The notes under the pieces: generated by a model
The model's database searches: none
Told to the model about the DNA's origin: nothing
Seen by the model: the letters and a program-made list of their open reading frames with translations, nothing else
Program-made: the position numbers and the translations under genes
DNA from: Parabacteroides sp. PF5-6
GTDB taxonomy: Bacteria; Bacteroidota; Bacteroidia; Bacteroidales; Tannerellaceae
Length of the DNA stretch: 64,000 nt
NCBI RefSeq assembly: GCF_029504695.1
Contig: NZ_JAQFIN010000009.1
Location: forward strand, 1 to 64,000
Direction: 5' to 3'
Shown: positions 26,414-35,156 of the stretch, one piece after another
How positions within the stretch are numbered: the first letter of the stretch is position 1
How the letters are laid out: each line of letters begins with the position of its first letter

Positions 26414-26497
26414 CAAACTACCGGTAGTTTGCGCGCAAACTACTAATATTTTGTCGACAAACTACCGGTAGTTGGTGAACAAACTACCGGTAGTTTG
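26414..26497 (+). repeat. Four-unit palindrome array, 22-bp period (array B, partly inverted copy of A)
   Basis: Units start at 26414, 26436, 26458 and 26480. Units 1-2 and their spacers equal array A. The last 40 bp (unit 3, spacer, unit 4) are the exact reverse complement of the same part of array A (spacer TGAA instead of TTCA). It follows the 24291 stop codon by 32 nt. Confidence 0.93.
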
Positions 26498-26531
26498 AAA
26501 AAGGGGATATCAGCGAGTGGTTTTTCAAAAT

Positions 26532-26591
26532 AAAACACCGCACTTTAGGCGACAAAAGTGCAATGTTTTGTCGACCAAAGTGCGGTGTTTT
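26532..26591. repeat. Third palindromic array type downstream of 24291
   Basis: AAAACACCGCACTTT (26532-26546) and its exact reverse complement AAAGTGCGGTGTTTT (26577-26591) flank AAAAGTGCAATGTTTT (26554-26569); spacing is again about 22 bp. It lies between convergent 24291 and 26636 and can fold into one long hairpin. Confidence 0.85.
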
Positions 26592-26635
26592 GAAAAAGGA
26601 AACTGTGCTAACGTATTTATTAGAATAATGGTTAA

Positions 26636-27367
26636 TTACAGCTCGCGGATTTTGATGTTGCGGAACCAGCAGTCGTAACCGTGGTCTTGCAGGCCGATAA
26701 AGCCTTCTTTGGCGGGGCCTTCTTTGAAACCTTCCCAGTCTTTGAACTTGCTTTTGCTCACCATATCGTACCATTCCGGGGTCCAGAGTTCATAGGCTAC
26801 CACCTGAACACCGTTTTGCGTATGGGTTACTTTTCCGTCTTTCACACGGATCACGATCGTGTTCCACTCATTGGCCGGACGGGCATTCTGCGGCAGTGCC
26901 GGGAGAATATCATACAAGGAGCCGGCCAGGTGGTTGCTCAGTTTCGTATCGCCGGCATACCAGTTGTCGAGCACCTGCACTTCAGGAGCGGCGAAATAGA
27001 TCGGTTTGCCCGGATATTCCACTACATAATAGAAGATACCAGAGTTGCCTTCTTTCTGGATCTTCCAGTCGATAGAGAGTTCAAAGTTACTGTACTTCTT
27101 TGTTCCGAACAGGATATCACCGCCTTGTCCGTGGCCGGGACGCTTTTCATTGCCCCCCACTTTCATGGCGTTGTCGTCGATCGTCCAGTTGGCGGGCATG
27201 GCCGTATCGTTGCATTTACGCCAGCCGTCGAAGTTCTTACCGTCGAACAACAATACCCAGCCGTCTTTCTTTTCCTGGGCGGTTAATACATTACTGGTCT
27301 GAGCCGACAAGGTAGAGGCGGCACCCACCGTCAATAAAAATACGAAGGATAATACTAATTTCTTCAT
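26636..27367 (-). CDS. DUF1080 (3-keto-disaccharide hydrolase-type) exported protein
   Basis: A 243-aa protein with signal peptide KLVLSFVFLLTVGAASTLSA and one DUF1080 domain: a jelly-roll concanavalin-like fold with family motifs DGWVLLFDGKNFDGWRKCND near the N-terminus, GNSGIFYYV in the middle and GFIGLQDHGYDCWFRNIKIR at the C-terminus. Some DUF1080 proteins hydrolyse 3-keto-glycosides; others appear to be only sugar-binding. Probably periplasmic. It is monocistronic here, between a convergent surface gene and the CapA-like gene on the same strand ~100 bp upstream. Confidence 0.85.
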   Translation of the reverse strand: MKKLVLSFVFLLTVGAASTLSAQTSNVLTAQEKKDGWVLLFDGKNFDGWRKCNDTAMPANWTIDDNAMKVGGNEKRPGHGQGGDILFGTKKYSNFELSIDWKIQKEGNSGIFYYVVEYPGKPIYFAAPEVQVLDNWYAGDTKLSNHLAGSLYDILPALPQNARPANEWNTIVIRVKDGKVTHTQNGVQVVAYELWTPEWYDMVSKSKFKDWEGFKEGPAKEGFIGLQDHGYDCWFRNIKIREL

Positions 27368-27469
27368 GGATTAATACTTTTTAGATTATACATTTAAACA
27401 CGGCGTGAAAGTAATAATAAATCAGTTATTTAAACCCCGAAAACAATAAAAGATCGTGCCATTTTAACG

Positions 27470-28633
27470 TTAGTAAAGATAAAAATCGGAAAAAGGGAGT
27501 GTGGGTAGGGTTGCTCGGGTATCTTCATCGAAGAGATTGATTTTCCGACGCTGTTCATCATCCAGATCGTATCGCTCCGCATGCCGCCGGTAGTCGTTCA
27601 CCGGAATAATGCGGTAGATGGACTGCGTCTCCTCGTTGAAGCGGTTCACCCAGAAAGGTTCATACGCGGAAGAGATCCGGGCGGTCTGCCCTTCGTTCTT
27701 GACCAGGATCACTTCGAACAGGATGCCGCCATCGGCCCTTCGCCACTGCTGGTTGGAGATGAGATTACCCAAAGAATAGATCACCGGCACCGTATCGCCC
27801 GCGTGAGTCACAATCTCGTCATAAGGCTGTACGACATGGGGATGGGAACCGATAATCAGCTGTGTGCCGTTCTCCGCCAGGAAACGGGCGAGACGGCGTT
27901 GCTCGGCATGCTCTTTCTCATGATATTCATAACCCCAATGCATACAGGTGATGATATAATCCGGTTGACTAAGGCGGGCTTTCGCCAGATCGGCACGGAT
28001 CTGCACGGTATCGGTCAGGTTGATGATATTGGGTTTGCGCACCGGCATGCCGTTCGTGCCGTAGGTATAATTCAGGAAAGCCAGGCGGATATGGTTGCGT
28101 TCCACCAATAGAGGATAGTGATCTGCCCTGTCCGTGGAATCGATAAAAGAGCCGGTATGCAGCAGATCCAACGCGCGCATATATTCGATCGTGCCTTCAA
28201 TGCCTTTCCGCCCTTTATCCGCCGCATGGTTATTGGCGGTAAACAATAGGTCGAAGCCCGCGTCTTTCAATGCGTCGACAATCTCCGGAGGAGAAGAGAA
28301 CAGCGGGTATCCCGAATAAGGTTTGCCACCCAATGCCACCTCGAAGTTGGCGATACTCAGGTCGGCGGAGCGGATCAGGTCTTGGATATAAGTAAACGGC
28401 GGATTAAAATTATACGTGCTATCCCCTCCCTCCTGCCAGGCGGACTCGTATTGCGTAGCATGTACCATCACATCACCGGCAAAGAGAAGGCGCAAAGTAT
28501 CGGGCACGGCAACGGCCTCTTCGATCACTTCGTCTTGTGGAACAGCCTCACCCGATTTACCCCCTCTTATTCCAACCCAAAGTAAGAAAATCAACAAAAG
28601 AGAAACCGGCAGGATGTATTTTAATTGTCTCAT
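27470..28633 (-). CDS. CapA-family (PGA_cap) metallophosphatase-like protein
   Basis: An N-terminal membrane anchor or signal (LKYILPVSLLLIFLLWVGI) precedes a calcineurin-like PGA_cap domain. Metal-binding motifs are LLFAGDVMVH, TANNHAADKG, MHWGYEYH and GSHPHVVQP. The family includes CapA/PgsA of poly-gamma-glutamate capsule synthesis, but no capB or capC neighbour is present, so the substrate is open. It has a minus-strand promoter box 5 nt before the ATG and is divergent from the aldo/keto reductase gene. Confidence 0.82.
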   Translation of the reverse strand: MRQLKYILPVSLLLIFLLWVGIRGGKSGEAVPQDEVIEEAVAVPDTLRLLFAGDVMVHATQYESAWQEGGDSTYNFNPPFTYIQDLIRSADLSIANFEVALGGKPYSGYPLFSSPPEIVDALKDAGFDLLFTANNHAADKGRKGIEGTIEYMRALDLLHTGSFIDSTDRADHYPLLVERNHIRLAFLNYTYGTNGMPVRKPNIINLTDTVQIRADLAKARLSQPDYIITCMHWGYEYHEKEHAEQRRLARFLAENGTQLIIGSHPHVVQPYDEIVTHAGDTVPVIYSLGNLISNQQWRRADGGILFEVILVKNEGQTARISSAYEPFWVNRFNEETQSIYRIIPVNDYRRHAERYDLDDEQRRKINLFDEDTRATLPTLPFSDFYLY

Positions 28634-28670
28634 TTGCGCAAAGATAGAGAAAAATAGGTATATTGCGCAA
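28634..28670. promoter_or_regulatory. CapA-gene promoter and twin TTGCGCAA palindromes
   Basis: Minus-strand TATCTTTG (28639-28646) lies 5 nt before the CapA ATG, with TTG about 21 bp upstream. TTGCGCAA occurs at 28634-28641 and 28663-28670, one overlapping the box and one at the -33 region, and could be bound by a regulator of both divergent genes. Confidence 0.5.
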
Positions 28671-28687
28671 CCTTAAATAAATCCATC

Positions 28688-29599
28688 ATGAATAAAATAA
28701 ACCGACGCAGTTTTATAAAATCCGGCATCGCCGGTATCGCCGGATTGTCTCTGGCCGGATCAGGGTTTGCCGGTACAGGGTGTTCCCTGACGCGGGAAAC
28801 CACAGTAGATAAAGTGAAACTGGGCAAGACCGGCCTGAAGGTCTCGCGGATCGCCATGGGCAGTGGAACGATCGGCGGCAATAAAGAGTCGAACCAGACC
28901 CGCCTGGGGATGGAGATGTTCACCCGCCTGGCACGCCATGGCTACGACCGGGGCATCCGCTTCTATGATATGGCCGATTCGTATGGCTCACAACCTTTCT
29001 TCGGGAACGCGATCAAAGGCTTGCCGCGGGAGAAACTCACGCTGCTCACCAAATTATGGACCCATGCCGACGGATCGGATCGGATCCAACCGGTGAGGGA
29101 AAATCTCGACCGGATGCGCCAGGAATTAGGCACAGACTATATCGATATCCTGTTGATGCACTGCATGACACAAGGCAACTGGACCGAGAACCGCAAGCAT
29201 TATATGGACGGCCTGTCGAAAGCCAAACAAGACGGCATCATCAAAGCGGTCGGCGTCTCCTGCCATAATATCGATGCCTTGCGGACGGCTGCTGAAAGTC
29301 CCTGGGTCGATGTGATCATGGCGCGTATCAATCCTTTCGGTACGAATATGGACGCGGAACCGGAGATCGTCAAAGAAGTATTGGCCACCGCCCGCGCCAA
29401 TGGCAAAGGTATTGTCGGCATGAAAATCTTCGGTGAGGGCAAACGTATCCTCGAAGAAGAACGCGAACAGTCCATCCAATTCGCCTGGCAAGAGTCGAAT
29501 ATCCACTGTATGACACTCGGCCTCGAGTCAATCGAACAGATGGACGACGCGATCGAAAGGGTCATGCGCTTATCCGGTACCTTTTCAGGAACTGATTAA
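28688..29599 (+). CDS. Tat-exported aldo/keto reductase, possible lipoprotein
   Basis: The N-terminus has a twin-arginine motif (NRRSFIKSG), a hydrophobic Gly/Ala stretch and a possible lipobox ending in GTGC near residue 32, so export folded through Tat is likely. The ~265-aa AKR barrel shows Asp/Tyr of the catalytic tetrad in MADSYGS, Lys in LTKLW and His in LLMHCM. The cofactor is NAD(P)H by family. The substrate is unknown; export implies cofactor loading before translocation. The neighbouring hexuronate genes hint at sugar or uronate chemistry but give no proof. Confidence 0.8.
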   Translation: MNKINRRSFIKSGIAGIAGLSLAGSGFAGTGCSLTRETTVDKVKLGKTGLKVSRIAMGSGTIGGNKESNQTRLGMEMFTRLARHGYDRGIRFYDMADSYGSQPFFGNAIKGLPREKLTLLTKLWTHADGSDRIQPVRENLDRMRQELGTDYIDILLMHCMTQGNWTENRKHYMDGLSKAKQDGIIKAVGVSCHNIDALRTAAESPWVDVIMARINPFGTNMDAEPEIVKEVLATARANGKGIVGMKIFGEGKRILEEEREQSIQFAWQESNIHCMTLGLESIEQMDDAIERVMRLSGTFSGTD

Positions 29600-29606
29600 A
29601 TAAACT

Positions 29607-29639
29607 CTGCCGTACTTTGTCAACAGAAATAAAGTGCAG
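29607..29639. terminator. Possible bidirectional hairpin between convergent genes
   Basis: CTGC(cgt)ACTTT (29607-29618) can pair with AAAGTGCAG (29631-29639), with a 3-nt bulge. It lies between the aldo/keto reductase stop and the uxaC stop. Weak evidence. Confidence 0.35.
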
Positions 29640-29644
29640 CTCTC

Positions 29645-31048
29645 TTAAAAACCAAAATACTCTTTTGCATTACGGTAGCTGATATCTTCGACCATCCGCC
29701 CCAGGAACGGTAGTTCGGAAGCGGGTAACAGGCCGTTTTCCACATCGTTCCCGATCAGGTTGCACAGGGTACGGCGGAAGTATTCATGGCGCGGGTAAGA
29801 GAGGAAACTGCGGGAGTCGGTCAGCATCCCGACAAAACGGCTCAACAGACCCAATGAGGACAAGGCATTCATCTGTTTCTCCATCCCGTCTTTCTGATCG
29901 AGGAACCACCAGCCGGAACCGAACTGAATCTTGCCCGGTACGCTTCCGTCCTGGAAATTGCCGATCATGGTCGCGATCATCTCATTGGCACACGGATTCA
30001 GATTATACAGGATCGTTTGGGCCAGTTTATCCTGCTGATCCAGACGATCCAGGAAACGAGACAAAGCGCCTGCCGTATTCCATTCGCCGATCGAGTCAAA
30101 GCCGATGTCCGGTCCTAACTGATTAAACAGGCGGGTATTATTATTACGGAGCGCTCCGTAATGGAATTGTTGTGTCCAGCCTTTCTCCCAATCCATCTCA
30201 CCGAAAGCGACCAGGATCGCGGATTTGTATTTACGGATCTCCTCCGAAGTCAGATGTATCCCCCCGAATACCTTATGGAAAATCGTATGGATCTCCGCTT
30301 CCGTATAGTCTTCGCCATAGAATTCTTCCAGCCCATGATCGGAAAGGCGACATCCCTGTGTGGCAAAGAAATCATGCCGTTTGCGCAAGGCCTCGATCAA
30401 TTCGGGATAAGAAGAGATCCGCACGCCGCTGACCTCGGAAAGTTTGCTTACATAAGAAATAAACGAAGTAGGGTTTTCCACCGCCATCGCCTTATCCGGT
30501 CGCCAGGTAGGGAACATCTTTATCTCAAAACCCTCTTCGGCAGTCTGTTTATGCCACTCCAGGCTATCGATGGGATCGTCTGTCGTGCAAACCACTTCTA
30601 CATGGTACCGCCGCATCAACCCCCGGGCAGAGAATTCCGATGACTGTAACTTCTCATTACATTCGTCATAAATCTCCTTTGCCGTAGACGGATTTAATAA
30701 TTTATTGATCCCAAAGGCCGTACTCAGCTCCAGATGCGTCCAGTGATACAGAGGATTGCGCATGGTATAGGGAACGGTCTCCGCCCATTGCTGAAATTTC
30801 TCCCAGTCGGAAGCATCACCTGTACAGTATTTCTCCGCCACACCGTTTGTGCGCATCGCCCGCCATTTATAATGATCCCCTCCTAACCAGAGTTCTGTGA
30901 TCGAACGGAATTTATAATCGGAAGCGACCATTCTCGGGTCCAGGTGACAATGATAGTCGATAATCGGCATCTTAGCCGCGTGATTGTGATAAAGTTCTTC
31001 GGCTGTCGCGGTCTGCAACAGGAAGTTTTTGTCCATAAATGTTTTCAT
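29645..31048 (-). CDS. uxaC: Glucuronate isomerase
   Basis: Isomerises D-glucuronate to D-fructuronate (and galacturonate to tagaturonate), the first step of hexuronate catabolism, in the cytoplasm. It belongs to the amidohydrolase superfamily; the metal motif IDYHCHLDP is near the N-terminus, and the C-terminal GSGWWFLDQKDGM and LTDSRSFLSYPRHEYFRR are typical. The start at 31048 (MKTFMDKNFLLQ) gives 467 aa, the usual family length, whereas an upstream in-frame ATG adds 29 unrelated residues. It is divergent from the genes for the following steps. Confidence 0.93.
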   Translation of the reverse strand: MKTFMDKNFLLQTATAEELYHNHAAKMPIIDYHCHLDPRMVASDYKFRSITELWLGGDHYKWRAMRTNGVAEKYCTGDASDWEKFQQWAETVPYTMRNPLYHWTHLELSTAFGINKLLNPSTAKEIYDECNEKLQSSEFSARGLMRRYHVEVVCTTDDPIDSLEWHKQTAEEGFEIKMFPTWRPDKAMAVENPTSFISYVSKLSEVSGVRISSYPELIEALRKRHDFFATQGCRLSDHGLEEFYGEDYTEAEIHTIFHKVFGGIHLTSEEIRKYKSAILVAFGEMDWEKGWTQQFHYGALRNNNTRLFNQLGPDIGFDSIGEWNTAGALSRFLDRLDQQDKLAQTILYNLNPCANEMIATMIGNFQDGSVPGKIQFGSGWWFLDQKDGMEKQMNALSSLGLLSRFVGMLTDSRSFLSYPRHEYFRRTLCNLIGNDVENGLLPASELPFLGRMVEDISYRNAKEYFGF

Positions 31049-31094
31049 TGCAATCGTATTTTTGGACAAAGAAGGACAAAAAATAAGAAGGAAA

Positions 31095-31102
31095 CAAACA
31101 TA
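31095..31102 (-). promoter_or_regulatory. -7 box of uxaC
   Basis: Minus-strand TATGTTTG, 46 nt before the uxaC ATG at 31048. It faces the plus-strand box at 31151. Confidence 0.6.
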
Positions 31103-31115
31103 TCTTGTTAAAATA

Positions 31116-31131
31116 TGTGTGCGAGCACACA
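31116..31131. promoter_or_regulatory. Palindromic operator candidate between uxaC and the mannonate genes
   Basis: TGTGTGC-GA-GCACACA, a perfect 7+7 palindrome with a 2-bp centre, lies between the two divergent -7 boxes (14 bp from one, 20 bp from the other). It is well placed for a uronate-responsive repressor acting on both directions; no regulator gene is in the window. Confidence 0.6.
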
Positions 31132-31150
31132 ACATACTGAATAAATGTAT

Positions 31151-31158
31151 TACATTTG
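31151..31158 (+). promoter_or_regulatory. -7 box of the mannonate oxidoreductase operon
   Basis: TACATTTG, about 72 nt before the ATG at 31230. It shows that upstream in-frame ATGs lie outside the transcript. Confidence 0.6.
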
Positions 31159-31229
31159 CGGCGATGCTCTCTATGAAAGCATTTTATCCGTATGAATCAG
31201 CATATTCAGATAACTTAAAATATAATCGT

Positions 31230-32042
31230 ATGAATAACTTATTTGACCTAAAAGGGAATGTAGTGGTGATCACCGGTGGTGCCGGTATCTTAGGCCGGGG
31301 AATTGGCGGATACCTGGCGGAGCAGGGTGCAAAGATCGTGATCCTCGACCGCGATGAAGCGGCCGGAAAAGCATTGGTCGGCGATATCGAAGGAAGAGGC
31401 GGCGATGCGCTCTTCCTGACTACCGATGTATTGAATAAAGAGGTGTTAGAAAAGAACCGGGAAGATATCATTGCCCATTACGGCAAGATTGATGTATTGC
31501 TGAATGCTGCCGGAGGGAATATGTCCGGTGCGACTATCCCGCCCGATAAGACCATCCTCGATCTGGAGATCGATGCGTTCCGGAAGGTGGTCGACCTCAA
31601 CCTTTTCGGAACGGTGATCCCCTCGATGGTGTTTATCCCCGAACTGGCCAAACAGGAGAAAGGCAGTATCGTGAATTTTGCTTCGATCTCTTCGCTGCGT
31701 CCGTTAACGCGTGTGGTCGGTTACGGTTGTGCCAAAGCGGCGATTGCGAATTTCACGAAATACCTGGCGGCCGAGCTGGCGCAGAAATTCGGATCACACC
31801 TGCGTGTCAACGCGATCGTTCCGGGTTTCTTTATTACCCAACAAAACGAATCGTTGCTTCTGAATCCGGATGGTTCCTTTACCGACCGTTCGAAAGCGAT
31901 CCTGGGGCATACCCCCTTCAACCGCTTCGGTGAGCCGGAAGAATTATTCGGCACCATCCATTACCTGATCAGCGATGCCTCCAAATTTGTGACGGGCACG
32001 CTGGCGATTGTCGATGGAGGCTTTGATGCTTATACGATTTGA
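31230..32042 (+). CDS. SDR-family D-mannonate oxidoreductase (fructuronate reductase)
   Basis: Predicted to reduce D-fructuronate to D-mannonate with NADH. This 270-aa classical SDR has the nucleotide motif TGGAGILGRGIGG and catalytic YGCAK (YxxxK). In Bacteroidales an SDR replaces the long-chain UxuB of E. coli in this cluster position; the assignment rests on that context together with uxaC, uxuA, kdgK and kdgA. The start at 31230 is chosen because it lies downstream of the -7 box and opens directly into the SDR fold; a longer frame from 31029 would include promoter sequence. Confidence 0.83.
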   Translation: MNNLFDLKGNVVVITGGAGILGRGIGGYLAEQGAKIVILDRDEAAGKALVGDIEGRGGDALFLTTDVLNKEVLEKNREDIIAHYGKIDVLLNAAGGNMSGATIPPDKTILDLEIDAFRKVVDLNLFGTVIPSMVFIPELAKQEKGSIVNFASISSLRPLTRVVGYGCAKAAIANFTKYLAAELAQKFGSHLRVNAIVPGFFITQQNESLLLNPDGSFTDRSKAILGHTPFNRFGEPEELFGTIHYLISDASKFVTGTLAIVDGGFDAYTI

Positions 32043-32152
32043 GAGTAGTTAGTAGTTAGTAGTTGATAGTTAGTAGTTAGTAGGCGGCAAGCGATATTTG
32101 CCTAATTACTGCATGCGCCTACCAACTACCAACTACTAACTACCAACTACTC
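32043..32152. repeat. Heptad-repeat hairpin between oxidoreductase and uxuA
   Basis: Tandem GTAGTTA-type 7-bp units (32045-32086) face inverted CTACCAA/CTACTAA units (32116-32152), giving an imperfect ~37-bp stem. The same heptads bound the block at 6635-7540. It may alter read-through or mRNA stability before uxuA. Confidence 0.7.
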
Positions 32153-32190
32153 AATTAATCATTAATCATTAACAATTAATAATTACAAAC

Positions 32191-33369
32191 ATGTTTCTAT
32201 GTGAACAATCATGGCGTTGGTACGGGCCGAATGATCCCGTCAGCCTCGCGGATATTTGCCAGGCCGGGGCTACCGGTATTGTAACGGCATTACACCATAT
32301 CCCGAATGGGGAAGTATGGACAGTGGAAGAAATCAATAAGCGGAAAGCGGAGATCGAAGCGTTTGGTTTGCGTTGGAACGCGGTAGAAAGTGTTCCGGTG
32401 CACGAACATATCAAAACGCAGACCGGTGATTTCCAAAAGTATATCGAGAACTACAAAGAGAGCGTCCGTAACCTGGGCCGGTGCGGGGTGAATGTGGTCA
32501 CCTATAACTTTATGCCGGTATTGGACTGGACCCGGACGGATCTTTTATACGAGATGCCCGACGGATCGAAAGCTTTGCGCTTTGAACGTGCTGCTTTTAT
32601 GGCGTTCGACCTGTTTATCCTCCAGCGTCCCGGCGCCGAAGCCGAATATACGGACGAAGAGAAGGCGAAAGCCAAAAGACGCTTCGACCAGATGTCGGAA
32701 GCTGAGAAAGAACTATTGACCCGCAATATCATCGCCGGCCTGCCCGGATCGGAAGAGAGCTTCACGGTCGCCCAATTCCAGGAAGCGCTCGACCGCTACC
32801 AAGGGATCGATGCGGAACAATTGCGCAACAACCTGATCTACTTCCTCCGGGAGATCACACCCGTTGCCGACGAAGCTGGTGTGGTATTGGTGATCCATCC
32901 CGACGATCCGCCTTATCCTATCCTGGGTTTGCCGCGTATCCTGAGTACGGAAGAAGATTTCCGCAAACTGATCGAAGCGGTTCCCAACCGCAGTAACGGC
33001 CTTTGCCTGTGTACCGGCTCGTATGGCGTTCGCGCGGATAATGACCTGGCAGGCATGATTACCCGCTTCGGTGATCGCATTTACTTTGTGCATTTCCGCA
33101 GCACGAAGAGCAATGCGGAAGGTGATTTCTATGAAGCCAACCACCTGGAAGGCGATGTGGATATGTACGCCGTGATGAAAGCCCTATTGGAGGTCGAGCA
33201 GAAAGAACAACGTAGCATCATCATGCGCCCCGACCACGGACACCTGATGATCGATGACCTGAAGAAGAAGACCAATCCGGGTTATTCCTGTATCGGTCGC
33301 CTGCGCGGACTGGCCGAATTACGGGGTTTGGAGATGGGGATAGCGAAGTCTTTCAAGATAATTGATTAA
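32191..33369 (+). CDS. uxuA: Mannonate dehydratase
   Basis: Dehydrates D-mannonate to 2-keto-3-deoxygluconate using a divalent metal. The 392-aa TIM-barrel protein opens with [20 protein letters not shown] and carries [38 protein letters not shown] and [11 protein letters not shown], all characteristic of UxuA including the metal-binding His, Cys and Asp residues. Full length. It is 148 nt after the oxidoreductase gene and 24 nt before kdgK, so it probably belongs to the same operon. Confidence 0.95.
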   Translation: MFLCEQSWRWYGPNDPVSLADICQAGATGIVTALHHIPNGEVWTVEEINKRKAEIEAFGLRWNAVESVPVHEHIKTQTGDFQKYIENYKESVRNLGRCGVNVVTYNFMPVLDWTRTDLLYEMPDGSKALRFERAAFMAFDLFILQRPGAEAEYTDEEKAKAKRRFDQMSEAEKELLTRNIIAGLPGSEESFTVAQFQEALDRYQGIDAEQLRNNLIYFLREITPVADEAGVVLVIHPDDPPYPILGLPRILSTEEDFRKLIEAVPNRSNGLCLCTGSYGVRADNDLAGMITRFGDRIYFVHFRSTKSNAEGDFYEANHLEGDVDMYAVMKALLEVEQKEQRSIIMRPDHGHLMIDDLKKKTNPGYSCIGRLRGLAELRGLEMGIAKSFKIID

Positions 33370-33393
33370 ATTTGCAGCGCTTAAGTAATTCAA

Positions 33394-34437
33394 ATGGAAA
33401 AGAAAATTGTAACCTTCGGAGAGATTATGCTGCGTCTGGCCACTCCGGATTATCTTCGCTTTAATCAGACCGACAAATTGAATGCTACCTTTGGAGGGGG
33501 CGAGGCAAACGTTGCCGTGTCCCTGGCCAACTATGGACTCAAAGCCGACTTTGTCACCCGTCTGCCGAAAAACGATATCGCACGTGCCTGTGTGATGGAC
33601 TTGCGTAAATATAATGTAGGAACCGACCATATCGTTTATGGTGGCGACCGCATGGGTATTTATTTCCTGGAAACAGGGGCTGTGGCCCGTGCCAGCAAGG
33701 TGGTTTACGACCGCGCCTATTCTTCGATCGCCCGGATCGAGAGCGGAATGATCGACTGGGAGAAGGTTTTCGAAGGCGCTACCTGGTTTCATTGGACAGG
33801 CATCACTCCCGCCATCTCACAGGGTGCTGCCGATGTATGCCTCGAGGCGGTACAGGCGGCCAACCGGTTGGGGATAACCGTCAGCTGTGATATCAACTAC
33901 CGCAAGAACCTGTGGAAATACGGTAAGACCGCTTCGGAAGTGATGCCGGCATTGGTTGAATGTTGCGATGTGGTATTAGGCAACGAAGAAGATTGTGAGA
34001 AGGTATTCGGTATCCAGCCGGAAGGGTTTGATGTGACTGCCACACAAGGCGAAGTGGATGCCGCCGAATTCGAATCGGTCTGCATACAGATGCAAAAACG
34101 TTTCCCGCGGGCCAAGAAGGTAATCATCACCCTGCGCGGAGCCATTAATGCCAATCACAATACCTGGGGAGGTGTTCTGTATACCGAAGGAACACTCTAC
34201 TCATCCAAACGCTACGATATCACCCATATCGTCGACCGGGTAGGCGGTGGCGACTCCTTTATGGGTGGACTGATCTACGGACTGATCACCTGGCCGCAGG
34301 ATCACCAAAAAGCCTTGGAATTTGCCGTAGCCGCTTCCTGTCTGAAGCATACGATCTATGGCGATTACAACCAGGTAACGGTCGACGAAGTAGAGAAACT
34401 GATGGCGGGTGATGGCTCGGGAAGAGTATCCAGATAA
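33394..34437 (+). CDS. kdgK: 2-keto-3-deoxygluconate kinase (PfkB family)
   Basis: Phosphorylates KDG to KDPG with ATP. This is a ribokinase-like (PfkB) fold of 347 aa, with the sugar-binding N-terminal region FGEIMLRLATPDYLRFNQ, FGGGEANVAVSLA, and the anion-hole/catalytic-base motif VGGGDSFMGGLIYGL. The specificity call comes from its place between uxuA and kdgA. Second-to-last gene of the uronate operon. Confidence 0.92.
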   Translation: MEKKIVTFGEIMLRLATPDYLRFNQTDKLNATFGGGEANVAVSLANYGLKADFVTRLPKNDIARACVMDLRKYNVGTDHIVYGGDRMGIYFLETGAVARASKVVYDRAYSSIARIESGMIDWEKVFEGATWFHWTGITPAISQGAADVCLEAVQAANRLGITVSCDINYRKNLWKYGKTASEVMPALVECCDVVLGNEEDCEKVFGIQPEGFDVTATQGEVDAAEFESVCIQMQKRFPRAKKVIITLRGAINANHNTWGGVLYTEGTLYSSKRYDITHIVDRVGGGDSFMGGLIYGLITWPQDHQKALEFAVAASCLKHTIYGDYNQVTVDEVEKLMAGDGSGRVSR

Positions 34438-34469
34438 AGACTAAGGATTAATCATTAACAATTATAAAC

Positions 34470-35138
34470 GTGGCAAGATTTAATAAACTACAATCAATCG
34501 AGGCAATGCGTGCGACCGGAATGGTTCCGGTATTCTATCATGCCGATCTTACTATTGCCCAAAATGTGCTGAAGGCTTGTTATGCCGGAGGTGTTCGGGT
34601 ATTTGAATTTACGAACCGGGGCGACTTTGCCCAGGATGTATTCGCGGCCTTAGTGAAATATGCGGCAAAGGAATGCCCGGAGATGATCCTGGGTATCGGC
34701 TCGATTGTCGACCCGGCTACTGCTGCCTTTTATCTGCAGCTGGGTGCGAACTTCGTTGTCGGGCCTTGTTTCAACCCCGAGATCGCCAAGGTGTGCAACC
34801 GCCGCCTGGTGCCTTATATCCCCGGATGCGGATCGGTCTCTGAGATCGGTCAGGCACAGGAAGTGGGATGTGATGTATGCAAGGTCTTCCCGGCAGGCAA
34901 TGTCGGTGGCCCTTCTTTCGTTAAGAATATCAAAGCCCCGATGCCCTGGTCGATGCTGATGGTTACCGGTGGTGTCGAGCCGACCCAGGAAAACCTCAAC
35001 GCCTGGATCAAAGCCGGCGTTACCTGCGTAGGTATGGGCTCGAACCTCTTCCCCGCCAGCGTGATCGCCGCCGGCGAATGGGACAAGATCACGGCGCTCT
35101 GCCGCGAGTCTTTAGATATTATCCGGGCGGTGCGGTAA
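34470..35138 (+). CDS. kdgA: 2-keto-3-deoxy-6-phosphogluconate aldolase
   Basis: Cleaves KDPG to pyruvate and glyceraldehyde-3-phosphate, completing glucuronate catabolism. A 222-aa class I aldolase; family landmarks are [46 protein letters not shown] and [18 protein letters not shown], which contains the Schiff-base lysine. A GTG start at 34470 ([11 protein letters not shown]) gives the usual N-terminus; no ATG lies closer upstream in frame. Its end converges with the 35157 surface gene, 18 nt apart, with no obvious terminator. Confidence 0.93.
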   Translation: MARFNKLQSIEAMRATGMVPVFYHADLTIAQNVLKACYAGGVRVFEFTNRGDFAQDVFAALVKYAAKECPEMILGIGSIVDPATAAFYLQLGANFVVGPCFNPEIAKVCNRRLVPYIPGCGSVSEIGQAQEVGCDVCKVFPAGNVGGPSFVKNIKAPMPWSMLMVTGGVEPTQENLNAWIKAGVTCVGMGSNLFPASVIAAGEWDKITALCRESLDIIRAVR

Positions 35139-35156
35139 GGCGGTGCGGATCACCTC

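Noticed and set aside
31029-31229. Long N-terminus of the mannonate oxidoreductase
   Set aside because: It crosses the divergent promoter region and the palindromic operator; the SDR fold begins right after the ATG at 31230.
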